NCBI RefSeq assembly: GCF_001704275.1
Contig: NZ_CP011533.1
Span: forward strand, 3,472,001-3,536,000
Origin: Streptomyces noursei ATCC 11455
Lineage (GTDB): Bacteria; Actinomycetota; Actinomycetes; Streptomycetales; Streptomycetaceae
Length of the DNA: 64,000 bases
Direction: 5' to 3'
Within the stretch, counting starts at the first letter, position 1. Every line of letters starts with the position of its first letter. The position numbers were made by a program, and so were the translations under genes. Under the pieces are notes generated by a model. That model did no database searches. It saw only the letters and a program-made list of their open reading frames with translations, and was not told the origin of the DNA. Positions 1-9,679 of this stretch are shown here, in pieces.

Positions 1-325
1 GCGCGGTCCGCCAGTCCTGCCCCTGGAAGGTGACCTGGGAGATCTTCTGGCCGGCGCCGAAGCACTCGAAGACCGTGCAGCCGGAGAAGCCGCGCTGCCG
101 CAGATCCTGGTGGACGCCGCAGCGGAAGTCGGCCTGGAGGTTCGGACAGGGCCGCCCGGCCTCCTTGTCGAGGGCGAAGTCCGCCGAGCGCGCGAACGGC
201 AGCGCCACACAGCACAGGCCGAAGCAGTTCCCGCAGTCGGAGAGCAGCGGCAACCGGGCGGCGTCCGGGGCGTGCGCCGGGTCGGACGTGCGGTCCTGGG
301 CGGGGCGGCGGGACTCGTGCGACAC
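1..325 (-). CDS. Pentapeptide-repeat family protein, N-terminal part (cut by window edge)
   Basis: This is the first 108 codons of a minus-strand gene that continues beyond base 1. It starts at a GTG at 325. The N-terminal region carries a dense cysteine signature (DCGNCFGLCCVALPF) followed by CPN, RCGV, SGCTVF and ECFGAGQ motifs. I recognise this Cys-rich head from actinomycete proteins annotated as pentapeptide-repeat-containing, where it precedes the right-handed beta-helix repeats. The repeats themselves would lie outside the window, so the family name comes from recall of the head rather than from visible repeats. The Cys spacing suggests metal or Fe-S binding; that is inference. No function is established from what is visible. 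Confidence 0.6.
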   Translation of the reverse strand, partial: MSHESRRPAQDRTSDPAHAPDAARLPLLSDCGNCFGLCCVALPFARSADFALDKEAGRPCPNLQADFRCGVHQDLRQRGFSGCTVFECFGAGQKISQVTFQGQDWRTA

Positions 326-389
326 GGTTCTTCTCTGCTCCTACGGCCGGCGGGCGCCCTCCCTCCGAGCGCCCGCGAGGAGTCCCATT

Positions 390-429
390 GTCCGTGACCC
401 GCGGCGGGCGTCCGTGACCCGCGGCGGGC
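390..429. repeat. Perfect 20-bp tandem duplication
   Basis: A 20-bp unit beginning GTCCGTGACC occurs twice in direct succession (390-409 and 410-429). It lies in the short gap between the rhomboid-like gene and the pentapeptide-type gene. It is intergenic, and no coding or regulatory role can be assigned. Confidence 0.8.
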
Positions 430-461
430 CGGGCGGCCCGAGCGCCGGGCGGCGCCGGGGA

Positions 462-1316
462 TCAGGACGTCCGCGGCAGGCCGGGCGTCCGGAACGCCGG
501 ATGGCCCAGGTCCCCCGGCAGCGGCGCGGGCCCGGCCCGCCGCGCCTGCCAGCTGCGCAGCAGCGGCCAGGCGGCGACACCCAGGGCGAGCGAGAGCAGA
601 TGACCCCAGTCGGTCATCGGGTCGATGTAGGTGAGCAGGCCGCTCACCGCCTGATAGCCGCCGGCGGCCAGCAGCGGCCAGCGCGCCCAGGCGGGCAGCA
701 GCCCGGTGAGCGCCCCGAGGCAGGCCATCACGCCGAAGCTGATCCCGTAGTCGAGGCGGTGCAGGGAGCTGTCCGGCAGCCCGCCGGCGGCGACCGAGAA
801 GCCGATCGGCACCTCGGTGGCGAGGGTGGCCAGCGCATGCCCGCCGAAGAACACCACCGCGCTGCGCACCCCGCCGATCCGCCGCTCCAGAGCGGTCAGC
901 ACGAAGAGGAAGGCGATGGCGTACCCCGAGGTCAGCCCGCCGGCGATCCACAGCGCGCTGGCGACCAGCACCAGCAGCGGCGCCTGGGCGAGGTGGACCA
1001 CGTCGGTTCTGGAGCCCTGGAGCAGTGCGGAGACCACGGAGGGGTTGCCGTGCTCGGCGAAGAGCGAGGTGGCCACGAGCAGCAGCGCGTAACCGAACGT
1101 GAAGGGGGTGCCGGTCGGGGTGGGGAGCAGCCGCCAGGGGCGCAGGCCCGTCCAGGGGCGGCGGGCGGCGGGGACCGGGGCGGCGGTGTGCGCGGCCGGC
1201 GCGCCCGCGCCGCCGCGCTGCCGGGGCAGCCCGGCGAGGAGGACCGGCGCACCGTCGTCCGGCGCCGCACCGTCCCCGGCCGGCGCGCCGCCGGCCGTCT
1301 CCACCGCACTCGCCAT
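462..1316 (-). CDS. Rhomboid-like integral membrane protein
   Basis: The protein has 284 residues. The ATG at 1316 is chosen because GGAAGGGG lies about 8 nt upstream. After roughly 80 Ala/Pro-rich cytoplasmic residues there are about six hydrophobic segments. The core resembles rhomboid intramembrane proteases: DYGISFGVMACLGAL supplies a G-x-S-like serine, and WGHLLSLALG supplies a histidine in the position of the rhomboid H-x-x-G helix. The usual GxSG second glycine is Phe. Streptomyces proteins of this type are annotated only as rhomboid-like. The possible Ser/His dyad means proteolysis is possible but unproven. It is transcribed away from the spermidine-synthase-like gene and toward the pentapeptide-type gene. 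Confidence 0.75.
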   Translation of the reverse strand: MASAVETAGGAPAGDGAAPDDGAPVLLAGLPRQRGGAGAPAAHTAAPVPAARRPWTGLRPWRLLPTPTGTPFTFGYALLLVATSLFAEHGNPSVVSALLQGSRTDVVHLAQAPLLVLVASALWIAGGLTSGYAIAFLFVLTALERRIGGVRSAVVFFGGHALATLATEVPIGFSVAAGGLPDSSLHRLDYGISFGVMACLGALTGLLPAWARWPLLAAGGYQAVSGLLTYIDPMTDWGHLLSLALGVAAWPLLRSWQARRAGPAPLPGDLGHPAFRTPGLPRTS

Positions 1317-1530
1317 TCCAGGCCCCTTCCGCCGCCCCGCGCACCGTCCGCGTTCCACTGTGCCCGGCCAACCCATGAGTCAGCTGTGTGAGTGATATCC
1401 CTCACAGCCCTCAACCTTCGTACGAGGCACGGCGTTGCGCGTGTCGGCCTCCGGAACCGCCCGGGAACCGTCCCGGAACCGGGTCCGAAACCGTTGGACC
1501 GCCGCGCCGGACTGTGGTCAAGATGGCCGC

Positions 1531-2292
1531 ATGGCTCCCGTTCACCCCTGGCATCCGACCGCCGGCGACGAGCCGGCCGTACGCACCCTCGACCGCCGCG
1601 AGGGCCCCTACGGAGAGGTGGTGCTGCGGCAGCGGGATCCGGCCGCCGCGGACCCCAACACCCTTGCGGCGCCCGAGAGGTGCGGCCCGGTATACGAGAT
1701 CATCGCCAACGGCTGCTTCCTGATGGACACCTCCGACGGCCGCTCCGAACGGCTGCTGGTGGACGCCGCGCTGGCCGCCCTGCCGCCCGACCGCGGGAGC
1801 CCCTCGGTACTGATCGGCGGACTGGGCGTGGGCTTCTCGCTGGCCCGGGCGGCGGACGAGCCACGGTGGGGCCGGATCACGGTCGTGGAGCGGGAGACGG
1901 CGGTGATCGACTGGCACCGCACGGGCCCGCTGGCGGCGGTCTCCGGACCGGCGCTGGCCGATCCCCGTACCGAGATCCTGCACACCGACCTGGTGGCGCA
2001 CCTGTGCACGGACGCCGGCCAACTCGCCTACGACGCCCTGTGCTTGGACATCGACAACGGCCCCGACTGGACCGTCACCGAGGACAACGACGGCCTCTAC
2101 TCCCCCGCCGGCCTGGCCGCCTGCCGGGACCGTCTGACCTCGGGCGGAGTGCTCGCCGTGTGGTCGGCCCAACCCTCGCCGGCGTTCGAACAGGCGCTGA
2201 GAAATGCCGGTTTCGAGGGCGTAAGGACGGAAGAGATGCCGGTTGCCCGAGGCGTCCCGGACGTCGTCCACCTGGCGCTCCGGTCCGCGTAG
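1531..2292 (+). CDS. Spermidine-synthase-like SAM-fold protein
   Basis: The protein has 253 residues. An ATG at 1531 begins MAPVHPWHP; longer starts would extend into the divergent promoter region. A Rossmann SAM/dcSAM-binding core is visible. SVLIGGLGVGFSLARA is the glycine-rich loop, ITVVERETAVIDWHR is the acidic end of beta-2, and DALCLDIDNGPDW is the region of the catalytic Asp in aminopropyltransferases. Actinobacterial relatives are usually labelled spermidine synthase or spermine synthase, but real polyamine synthesis by this subgroup is not established. A methyltransferase is the main alternative. There is no obvious operon partner, and the two-component system follows after about 80 nt. 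Confidence 0.75.
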   Translation: MAPVHPWHPTAGDEPAVRTLDRREGPYGEVVLRQRDPAAADPNTLAAPERCGPVYEIIANGCFLMDTSDGRSERLLVDAALAALPPDRGSPSVLIGGLGVGFSLARAADEPRWGRITVVERETAVIDWHRTGPLAAVSGPALADPRTEILHTDLVAHLCTDAGQLAYDALCLDIDNGPDWTVTEDNDGLYSPAGLAACRDRLTSGGVLAVWSAQPSPAFEQALRNAGFEGVRTEEMPVARGVPDVVHLALRSA

Positions 2293-2375
2293 GGCGCGTA
2301 GCCGACTGTCACATCATGCCCTTACGCTGCTGCCCAGCAAGACGCGACCACGCAGGGCACATGCAGGGGCGGGCG

Positions 2376-3116
2376 ATGGACCAGACTCAGACAACCCAGG
2401 GCGGCACCACCGCGGCCACGCCGGGCGCCCAGCGCCGGGTCCTGGTCGTGGAGGACGATCCGACGATCGTCGAGGCCATCGCGGCCCGGCTGCGCGCCGA
2501 GGGGTTCCAGGTGCAGACGGCCACCGACGGCCCGGCCGCGGTCGACACCGCCGAGGCGTGGCAGCCGGACCTGCTCGTGCTCGACGTGATGCTGCCGGGC
2601 TTCGACGGCCTGGAGGTGTGCCGTCGGGTGCAGGCCCAGCGCCCGGTGCCGGTGATGATGCTCACCGCCCGCGACGACGAGACCGACATGCTGGTCGGCC
2701 TCGGGGTCGGCGCCGACGACTACATGACCAAGCCGTTCTCCATGCGGGAGCTGGCCGCCCGGGTGCACGTCCTGCTGCGCCGGGTCGAGCGGGCCGCGCT
2801 GGCCGCGCACACCCCGCGCAGCGGCATCCTGCGGCTGGGCGAGCTGGAGATCGACCACGCCCAGCGCCGGGTACGGGTGCGCGGCAACGACGTCCACCTC
2901 ACCCCCACCGAGTTCGACCTGCTGGTCTGCCTGGCGAACACCCCGCGCGCGGTGCTCTCCCGCGAACAGCTGCTGGCCGAGGTCTGGGACTGGGCGGACG
3001 CGTCGGGCACGCGGACGGTCGACAGCCACATCAAGGCACTGCGCCGCAAGATCGGAGCCGAGCGCATCCGCACCGTCCACGGCGTGGGGTACGCCCTGGA
3101 GACCCCGCCGGCATGA
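2376..3116 (+). CDS. OmpR/PhoB-type response regulator
   Basis: The protein has 246 residues. It starts at the ATG at 2376, preceded by a GGGGCGGG ribosome-binding sequence. The receiver domain spans about residues 28-140. It has the acidic pair in VVEDD, the phospho-acceptor Asp70 in LLVLDVMLPGFDG, and the conserved Lys in MTKPFS. A winged-helix DNA-binding domain (about 155-245) contains LTPTEFDLL, VLSREQLLAEVW and TVDSHIKALRRKIG, typical of the PhoB subfamily. Its stop overlaps the kinase start (ATGA at 3113-3116), so the pair is translationally coupled. From memory, the same pair sits before the 2-oxoglutarate dehydrogenase gene in S. coelicolor. The signal and targets are unknown. Confidence 0.93.
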   Translation: MDQTQTTQGGTTAATPGAQRRVLVVEDDPTIVEAIAARLRAEGFQVQTATDGPAAVDTAEAWQPDLLVLDVMLPGFDGLEVCRRVQAQRPVPVMMLTARDDETDMLVGLGVGADDYMTKPFSMRELAARVHVLLRRVERAALAAHTPRSGILRLGELEIDHAQRRVRVRGNDVHLTPTEFDLLVCLANTPRAVLSREQLLAEVWDWADASGTRTVDSHIKALRRKIGAERIRTVHGVGYALETPPA

Positions 3117-4246
3117 TCCGTCAGTGGCGGCCACGGGCGCGCGCCCTGTGGGACCGGTTCTGGGAGGCGCTGCGCCCCCTGGACCCGTACCGCTCGGTCA
3201 AGGCGGCGCTCGGCGCCCTGGTGATCATCTCGGTGATCATCACCACACTCCTGGTCTTCGTGGCGATGCACTCGGCGACCGAGCTGCGGGTGATCACGGT
3301 CTTCTCGATCATCGCCTCGCTGCTGATCACCCAGTTCGTGGCGACCGGCCTGACCGCCCCGCTCGGCGAGATGACCGATGTCACCCGGGCGATGGCGCAC
3401 GGTGACTACACCCGCCGGGTGCGCGCCGGCCGCCGCGACGAGTTCGGCGACCTGGCCGACGCCTTCAACCGCATGGCCGCCGACCTGGAGGCGGTGGACA
3501 CCCACCGCAAGGAATTGGTCGCCAACGTCTCGCACGAGCTGCGCACCCCCATCGCAGCGCTGCGCGCGGTGCTGGAGAACGTCGTCGACGGCGTCTGCGA
3601 GCCGGACTCCGACACCATGCGCACGGCGCTGAAGCAGACCGAGCGGCTGGGCCGGCTGGTCGAGCACCTGCTGGACCTGTCCCGGCTGGACAACGGCGTG
3701 GTGCCGCTGCACGCCCGACGCTTCGAGGTCTGGCCGTACCTGTCCGGGGTGCTCAAGGAGGCCAACATGAGCCGCGGCGCCTCCACCCTCTCCGGGCTCT
3801 CCGGCCTCGCCGGCTCCGGCACCCACACCCGTACCGACGTCCATCTGCACCTCGACGTCTCGCCACCGGAGCTGACCGCGTACGCCGACGCCGAGCGGCT
3901 CCACCAGGTCGTCGCCAACCTCATCGACAACGCGATCAAGCACAGCCCGCGGCACGGCCGGGTCACGGTCCGGGCCCGCCGCGGCGACGGTCCGGCGAGC
4001 CTGGTGCTGGAGGTGCAGGACGAGGGCCCCGGCATTCCGGAGTCCGAGCGCTACCGGGTCTTCGAGCGGTTCAACCGCGGCGGCCCCGGCCCCTCGGGTC
4101 CGGGCACCGACGGCGGGACGGGGCTGGGCCTGGCGATCGCGCGCTGGGCGGTGGACCTGCACGGCGGACGGATCGGGGTGGCGGAATCATCCCGGGGTTG
4201 CCGGATCCGGGTCACTCTTCCGGGGCTGGAGTCATCCCGGGGTTGA
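3113..4246 (+). CDS. Sensor histidine kinase, partner of the upstream regulator
   Basis: The protein has 377 residues, with its start fused to the regulator stop. Two membrane segments lie close together (about residues 33-53 and 62-80), leaving almost no extracellular loop, so the stimulus is probably sensed in or at the membrane. A HAMP domain follows (about 80-130), then the dimerisation box with phospho-acceptor His141 in VSHELRTPIAAL. The ATP-binding domain has N box NLIDNAIKHS, G1 DEGPGIP, F box FERFNRG and G2 GTGLGLAIARW. A Ser/Gly-rich insert (SRGASTLSGLSGLAGSG) precedes the ATPase domain. The extreme C-terminus repeats ESSRG, reflecting an in-frame DNA repeat. Confidence 0.93.
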   Translation: MIRQWRPRARALWDRFWEALRPLDPYRSVKAALGALVIISVIITTLLVFVAMHSATELRVITVFSIIASLLITQFVATGLTAPLGEMTDVTRAMAHGDYTRRVRAGRRDEFGDLADAFNRMAADLEAVDTHRKELVANVSHELRTPIAALRAVLENVVDGVCEPDSDTMRTALKQTERLGRLVEHLLDLSRLDNGVVPLHARRFEVWPYLSGVLKEANMSRGASTLSGLSGLAGSGTHTRTDVHLHLDVSPPELTAYADAERLHQVVANLIDNAIKHSPRHGRVTVRARRGDGPASLVLEVQDEGPGIPESERYRVFERFNRGGPGPSGPGTDGGTGLGLAIARWAVDLHGGRIGVAESSRGCRIRVTLPGLESSRG

Positions 4247-4483
4247 CGCCGACTGACGTAGGGTCGGTGGCGGGAGCACACATTCCGGGGTGCGACGGCG
4301 ATGAGCGCTACCCGCACGCGGGCAAACCACGTGTGTTTCCCGCCAAGTCAGGCCCTGAAACCCTTCGGTGAATGTGACGTGCGCGACGAGTGGCCCTCCC
4401 GGACTGCACCAAAGGTCACAAGAGGCGTAGCCTTTATTCCCGCTGTCCACCACCTTAGGAAGCGGAAGAGGGCGGTTGCCGCC

Positions 4484-7400
4484 GTGTCGCTACAGTCCCC
4501 CAACAGTGCGAGTGTCTCGACCGAACAGGGAGCGCAGGGGAAGAATCCTGCCGCCGCGTTCGGGTCCAACGAGTGGCTCGTCGACGAGATCTACCAGCAG
4601 TACCTCCAGGACCCGAACTCGGTAGACCGAGCCTGGTGGGACTTCTTCGCCGACTACAAGCCGGGTGGCACCGGGGCGGCTGACGCCGCGCCCCCCGCCG
4701 CGCCGGCCAAGCCCGCGGAGGGCTCGGCCCCCGCCCCGGCTCCGTCGGCCCCGGCCCCCGCGGCCGCGCCGGAGCCCGCCACCGCCCCCGCGGCCCAGCC
4801 GGCCACCCCGGCGAAGCCGGCCGCGGTGGCGCCGGTCAAGAGCGCGCCCGCCAAGGCCGCGGCGAAGCCGGCGCCGGCCGCCAAGCAGCCCGCCGAGGCC
4901 CCCGAGGGTCCGGAGCTCGTGACGCTGCGCGGCCCGTCGGCGGCCGTGGCGAAGAACATGAGCGCGTCCCTGGAGCTGCCGACGGCCACGTCCGTCCGCG
5001 CGGTCCCGGTGAAGCTGCTGTTCGACAACCGGATCGTCATCAACAACCACCTCAAGCGCGCCCGCGGCGGGAAGGTCTCCTTCACGCACATCATCGGGTA
5101 CGCCATGGTGCAGGCCCTCAAGGCCATGCCGTCGATGAACTACTCCTTCGCGGAGAAGGACGGCAAGCCGACGCTGGTCAAGCCCCCGCACATCAACCTC
5201 GGCCTGGCGATCGACCTGGTCAAGGCGAAGGGCGAGCGCCAGCTGGTCGTCGCGGCCATCAAGAAGGCCGAGACGATGACCTTCTTCGAGTTCTGGCAGG
5301 CGTACGAGGACATCGTCCGCCGGGCCCGGGACAACAAGCTCACGATGGCCGACTTCACCGGGGTCACCGCGTCGCTGACGAACCCCGGCGGCATCGGCAC
5401 CGTCCACTCGGTGCCGCGTCTGATGCCCGGCCAGTCCATGATCATGGGCGTCGGCTCGATGGACTACCCGGCCGAGTTCCAGGGCACCTCGCAGGACGCC
5501 CTGAACAAGCTGGGCGTCTCCAAGGTCATGACGCTGACCAGCACGTACGACCACCGGGTGATCCAGGGCGCCGCCTCCGGCGAGTTCCTGCGGATCATGA
5601 GCCAGCTGCTGCTCGGCGAGAACGATTTCTTCGACGACATCTTCAAGTCGCTGCGGATCCCCTACGAGCCGATCCGCTGGATGCGCGACATCGACGCGTC
5701 GCACGACGACGACGTCACCAAGGCCGCGCGGGTCTTCGAGCTGATCCACTCCTACCGGCAGCGCGGCCACGTCATGGCCGACACCGACCCGCTGGAGTAC
5801 CACCAGCGCAAGCACCCCGACCTGGACATCACCGAGCACGGCCTCACCCTGTGGGACCTGGAGCGGGAGTTCGCGGTCGGCGGCTTCGCCGGCAAGTCGA
5901 TGATGAAGCTGCGCGACATCCTGGGCGTGCTGCGCGACTCGTACTGCCGCACCACCGGCATCGAGTTCATGCACATCCAGGACCCCAAGCAGCGCAAGTG
6001 GATCCAGGACCGGGTCGAGCGCCCGCACAAGTCGCCCGAGCGCGACGAGCAGCTGCGCATCCTGCGCCGGCTGAACTCCGCCGAGGCGTTCGAGACCTTC
6101 CTGCAGACCAAGTACGTCGGCCAGAAGCGGTTCTCGCTGGAGGGCGGCGAATCGGTCATCCCGCTGCTGGACGCGGTCATCGACTCCGCGGCCGAGGCGC
6201 GGCTGGACGAGGCCGTCATCGGCATGGCCCACCGCGGCCGCCTCAACGTCCTCGCCAACATCGTCGGCAAGTCCTACGCGCAGATCTTCCGCGAGTTCGA
6301 GGGCAACCTCGACCCGAAGTCGATGCACGGCTCCGGCGACGTGAAGTACCACCTGGGCGCCGAGGGCACCTTCACCGGCCTGGACGGCGAGCAGATCAAG
6401 GTCTCGCTGACCGCCAACCCCTCCCACCTGGAGGCCGTGGACCCGGTCGTCGAGGGCGTCTCCCGCGCCAAGCAGGACATCATCAACAAGGGCGGCACGG
6501 ACTTCACCGTCCTGCCGATCCAGCTGCACGGCGACGCGGCGTTCGCCGGCCAGGGCGTGGTCGCCGAGACGCTGAACATGTCGCAGCTGCGCGGCTACCG
6601 CACCGGCGGCACCGTCCACGTCGTCATCAACAACCAGGTCGGCTTCACCGCGGCCCCCGAGTCCTCGCGTTCCTCCATGTACGCGACGGACGTGGCCCGC
6701 ATGATCGAGGCCCCGATCTTCCACGTCAACGGCGACGACCCCGAGGCCGTCGTCCGCGTCGCGCGGCTCGCCTTCGAGTTCCGCCAGGCGTTCAACAAGG
6801 ACGTGGTCATCGACCTGATCTGCTACCGCCGCCGCGGCCACAACGAGTCGGACAACCCGGCCTTCACCCAGCCGCTGATGTACGACCTGATCGACAAGAA
6901 GCGCTCGGTGCGCAAGCTCTACACCGAGTCGCTGATCGGCCGGGGCGACATCACCCTCGAAGAGGCCGAGCAGGCGCTGCAGGACTTCCAGGGCCAGCTG
7001 GAGAAGGTCTTCACCGAGGTCCGCGACGCCACGACGGCCCCGGTCACCCCCGAGGTGCCGCAGCCCAAGGCCGAGTTCCCGGTCTTCGTGGACACCGCGA
7101 TCTCCCAGGAGGTCGTCAAGCGGATCGCCGAGTCCCAGGTCAACATCCCCGACCACATCACCGTCCACCCGCGTCTGCTGCCGCAGCTGCAGCGCCGGGC
7201 GGCGATGATCGAGGACGACACGATCGACTGGGGCATGGGCGAGACCCTGGCCATCGGCTCGCTGCTGATGGAGGGCACCCCGGTCCGGCTCGCCGGCCAG
7301 GACTCCCGCCGCGGCACGTTCGGCCAGCGCCACGCGGTGCTGATCGACCGGAAGACCGGCGAGGACTACACCCCGCTGCTGTACCTGTCCGACGACCAGG

Positions 7401-8272
7401 CCCGCTTCAACGTCTACGACTCGCTGCTCAGCGAGTACGCGGCGATGGGCTTCGAGTACGGCTACTCGCTGGCGCGTCCCGAGTCCCTGGTCATGTGGGA
7501 GGCGCAGTTCGGCGACTTCGCCAACGGCGCGCAGACCGTCATCGACGAGTTCATCTCCTCGGCGGAGCAGAAGTGGGGCCAGACCTCCGGCGTCACCCTG
7601 CTGCTCCCGCACGGCTACGAGGGCCAGGGCCCGGACCACTCCTCGGCCCGGATCGAGCGCTACCTCCAGCTGTGCGCGCAGAACAACATGACCGTCGCGA
7701 TGCCGACGCTCCCGTCGAACTACTTCCACCTGCTGCGCTGGCAGGTGCACAACCCGCACCACAAGCCGCTGATCGTCTTCACCCCGAAGTCGATGCTGCG
7801 TCTGAAGGCGGCGGCGTCGAAGACGGCGGAGTTCACCACCGGCGGCTTCCGCCCGGTCATCGGCGACAGCACGGTCAAGGCCGAGGACGTCCGCAAGGTC
7901 GTCTTCTGCTCCGGCAAGGTCTACTACGACCTGGAGGCCGAGCGGGAGAAGCGCGGCGCCTTCGACACCGCGCTGGTCCGCATCGAGCGGCTGTACCCGC
8001 TGCCGGGTGCCGAGCTCCAGGCGGAGATCAAGAAGTTCCCGAACGCCGGGAAGTACCTGTGGGCGCAGGAGGAGCCGGCGAACCAGGGTGCCTGGCCGTT
8101 CCTCGGTCTCAACCTGATCGACCACCTGGACCTGGCGGTCGGCGCCGACGTCCCGCACGGTGAGCGCCTGCGCCGCATCTCGCGGCCGCACGGCTCGTCG
8201 CCGGCGGTCGGCTCCGCCAAGCGGCACCAGGCCGAGCAGGCCCAGCTCATGGCGGAGGTCTTCGACGCCTGA
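4484..8272 (+). CDS. kgd: Fused multifunctional 2-oxoglutarate dehydrogenase E1/E2 (Kgd/OdhA type)
   Basis: The protein has 1262 residues. The GTG at 4484 is chosen by similarity to the usual actinobacterial N-terminus just ahead of [20 protein letters not shown]. It is the ThDP-dependent E1 of the 2-oxoglutarate dehydrogenase complex, converting 2-oxoglutarate to succinyl-CoA in the TCA cycle. In actinobacteria it is fused to an E2-like acyltransferase domain lacking a lipoyl domain. Visible order: an N-terminal E1-docking helix, an Ala/Pro linker (about 60-145), the E2 catalytic domain with [11 protein letters not shown] (His near residue 356), then E1 with [28 protein letters not shown] and [16 protein letters not shown]. 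The long 5' gap (4247-4483) holds its own promoter. A strong hairpin follows the stop. Confidence 0.96.
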   Translation: MSLQSPNSASVSTEQGAQGKNPAAAFGSNEWLVDEIYQQYLQDPNSVDRAWWDFFADYKPGGTGAADAAPPAAPAKPAEGSAPAPAPSAPAPAAAPEPATAPAAQPATPAKPAAVAPVKSAPAKAAAKPAPAAKQPAEAPEGPELVTLRGPSAAVAKNMSASLELPTATSVRAVPVKLLFDNRIVINNHLKRARGGKVSFTHIIGYAMVQALKAMPSMNYSFAEKDGKPTLVKPPHINLGLAIDLVKAKGERQLVVAAIKKAETMTFFEFWQAYEDIVRRARDNKLTMADFTGVTASLTNPGGIGTVHSVPRLMPGQSMIMGVGSMDYPAEFQGTSQDALNKLGVSKVMTLTSTYDHRVIQGAASGEFLRIMSQLLLGENDFFDDIFKSLRIPYEPIRWMRDIDASHDDDVTKAARVFELIHSYRQRGHVMADTDPLEYHQRKHPDLDITEHGLTLWDLEREFAVGGFAGKSMMKLRDILGVLRDSYCRTTGIEFMHIQDPKQRKWIQDRVERPHKSPERDEQLRILRRLNSAEAFETFLQTKYVGQKRFSLEGGESVIPLLDAVIDSAAEARLDEAVIGMAHRGRLNVLANIVGKSYAQIFREFEGNLDPKSMHGSGDVKYHLGAEGTFTGLDGEQIKVSLTANPSHLEAVDPVVEGVSRAKQDIINKGGTDFTVLPIQLHGDAAFAGQGVVAETLNMSQLRGYRTGGTVHVVINNQVGFTAAPESSRSSMYATDVARMIEAPIFHVNGDDPEAVVRVARLAFEFRQAFNKDVVIDLICYRRRGHNESDNPAFTQPLMYDLIDKKRSVRKLYTESLIGRGDITLEEAEQALQDFQGQLEKVFTEVRDATTAPVTPEVPQPKAEFPVFVDTAISQEVVKRIAESQVNIPDHITVHPRLLPQLQRRAAMIEDDTIDWGMGETLAIGSLLMEGTPVRLAGQDSRRGTFGQRHAVLIDRKTGEDYTPLLYLSDDQARFNVYDSLLSEYAAMGFEYGYSLARPESLVMWEAQFGDFANGAQTVIDEFISSAEQKWGQTSGVTLLLPHGYEGQGPDHSSARIERYLQLCAQNNMTVAMPTLPSNYFHLLRWQVHNPHHKPLIVFTPKSMLRLKAAASKTAEFTTGGFRPVIGDSTVKAEDVRKVVFCSGKVYYDLEAEREKRGAFDTALVRIERLYPLPGAELQAEIKKFPNAGKYLWAQEEPANQGAWPFLGLNLIDHLDLAVGADVPHGERLRRISRPHGSSPAVGSAKRHQAEQAQLMAEVFDA

Positions 8273-8300
8273 GCGGTCGGCCACCGCTGAACACGGTCCC

Positions 8301-8341
8301 CGAAGGGCCCGTCACCACCTCCGGGTGGGGCGGGCCCTTCG
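8301..8341 (+). terminator. Hairpin terminator after kgd
   Basis: CGAAGGGCCCG (8301-8311) pairs perfectly with CGGGCCCTTCG (8331-8341). It lies about 30 nt after the kgd stop, with further partial pairing inside the loop. There is no U-tract, as is common in Streptomyces. Confidence 0.8.
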
Positions 8342-8441
8342 GGCTGTCGGGGGCGGTACGGCCACCCGCCGCCCGCGGCACGGGCGGTCCGCGCGGCTGC
8401 CTATCCTGGCCGCACTGTCCCATTGACCTGCTGGAGAGCAC

Positions 8442-8624
8442 GTGTATTTCACTGACCGCGGCATCGAGGAGCTGGAGAACCGGCGCGGCGAGGAGGAGGT
8501 CACCCTCGGGTGGCTGGCCGATCAGCTGCGGACGTTCGTCGACCTCAACCCGGACTTCGAGGTGCCGGTGGAGCGGCTGGCCACCTGGCTGGCCCGGCTG
8601 GACGACGAGGACGACGACGCGTAG
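8442..8624 (+). CDS. Small acidic DUF6104-type protein
   Basis: The protein has 60 residues. It starts at the GTG at 8442, with GGAG about 8 nt upstream. The sequence runs from YFTDRGIEELENRRG to an acidic tail DDEDDDA. I recognise it as a small conserved Streptomyces protein (DUF6104) that habitually follows the 2-oxoglutarate dehydrogenase gene. It is probably helical and cytosolic and has no known function. Confidence 0.8.
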   Translation: MYFTDRGIEELENRRGEEEVTLGWLADQLRTFVDLNPDFEVPVERLATWLARLDDEDDDA

Positions 8625-8724
8625 GCATCGGCCGGGGCGCCGGTCCGTCCGCGTCACCTAGGGGGAACGAAAGGGGTGTATCAGGGCACGGTCAGGGACG
8701 GATCCACTTGACTCCCACAGGCTG

Positions 8725-8760
8725 CGATATATCGTGTCTAACGAAGACGCGATATGTTGC
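8725..8760. promoter_or_regulatory. CGATATATCG palindrome upstream of DUF4097-PadR genes
   Basis: A perfect 10-bp palindrome CGATATATCG (8725-8734) is followed 15 bp later by a partial copy GCGATAT (8749-8755). It is unusually AT-rich for this genome and sits 56-65 nt before the DUF4097 start. PadR regulators typically bind AT-rich dyads and repress their own operon. This is therefore the likely autoregulatory operator of the PadR protein encoded in the same transcription unit. The assignment is inferred from position and symmetry. Confidence 0.55.
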
Positions 8761-8789
8761 GTTGTCTGCCTACCCAGGGGAGGCCAGGT

Positions 8790-9677
8790 ATGTCAGCCCG
8801 GACCGAGTGGACGGTCTCCACAGCACGCACGCTGGAGATCGAGGAACCCGTCAGCGCCCTGACCGTCCGCCTGGTGGGCGGCACCGTCAACGTCGTCGGC
8901 ACCTCCGAGGGCGGGCCGGCCCGGCTGGAGATCTCCGAGCTGCACGGCCCGCCGGTGGAGGTCTCCTACGAGGGCGGTGTCCTTTGCGTCGGCTATGACG
9001 ACGTGCAGTGGAAGGGCTTCCTGAAATTCCTGGACCGCCGGGGCTGGAACCGTAGCGCGGTGGCCTCGGTGACGGTGCCGACCACCACCCGCGTCGAGGT
9101 CGGGGTGGTCGGCGCCACCGCGGTCGTCTCCGGCATCGCCGGGCGCACCGAGCTGCGCGGGGTCAACGGGAACAGCACCCTCGTCGGCCTCTCCGGCCCG
9201 GTCCGCGCCGACACCGTCTCCGGCGACGTCGAGGCGCAGGCCCTCACCGGATCCCTGGAGTTCAACTCCGTCTCCGGCGACCTGACGGTCATCGAGGGCG
9301 CCGGCGGCGCGGTGCACGCCGACTCCGTCAGCGGTGACATGGTCCTGGATCTGGACCCGGCGGCGGGCGCGGAGATCGACCTGACCACGGTCTCCGGCGA
9401 GATCGCCATCCGGCTGCCCGACCCGGCCGACGCCGAGGTCGAGGCCAACACCACCACCGGCGTGGTCACCAACGCCTTCGACGACCTGCGGGTCAGCGGC
9501 CAGTGGGGCACCAAGCGGATCACCGGCTCGCTGGGCGCCGGCACCGGCCGGCTCAAGGCGACCACCGTCTCCGGCGCTCTCGCCCTGCTGCGCCGCCCCG
9601 CCTACGAGGAGGCCGACGGCGGCCCGGCCGGCGGCTCCTCCCCCACGACCCCGCCCGCCGGGAAGAAGGTGCTCTGA
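8790..9677 (+). CDS. DUF4097 family beta-strand repeat protein
   Basis: The protein has 295 residues. The ATG at 8790 has GGGGAGG 8 nt upstream. There is no signal peptide or membrane segment. From about residue 95 it shows repeated short strands of the type DTVSGDVEAQ, NSVSGDLTV, DSVSGDMVL and TTVSGEIAI. This is characteristic of DUF4097, predicted to form a right-handed beta-helix. Its stop lies 2 nt before the PadR start at 9680, so the two are one operon. In several bacteria DUF4097 proteins are controlled by and encoded with PadR regulators, often in envelope-stress settings. A molecular function is not known. Confidence 0.88.
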   Translation: MSARTEWTVSTARTLEIEEPVSALTVRLVGGTVNVVGTSEGGPARLEISELHGPPVEVSYEGGVLCVGYDDVQWKGFLKFLDRRGWNRSAVASVTVPTTTRVEVGVVGATAVVSGIAGRTELRGVNGNSTLVGLSGPVRADTVSGDVEAQALTGSLEFNSVSGDLTVIEGAGGAVHADSVSGDMVLDLDPAAGAEIDLTTVSGEIAIRLPDPADAEVEANTTTGVVTNAFDDLRVSGQWGTKRITGSLGAGTGRLKATTVSGALALLRRPAYEEADGGPAGGSSPTTPPAGKKVL

Positions 9678-9679
9678 GC

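Noticed and set aside
4490..8284. A 1264-codon open frame on the minus strand opposite kgd
   Set aside because: It is the antisense shadow of kgd. GC-rich third positions keep the opposite frame open, the product is low-complexity Arg/Val/Leu-rich, and kgd has unmistakable catalytic motifs.
8280..8440. A small gene between kgd and the DUF6104 gene
   Set aside because: The interval is occupied by the terminator hairpin and short frames without a ribosome-binding site.
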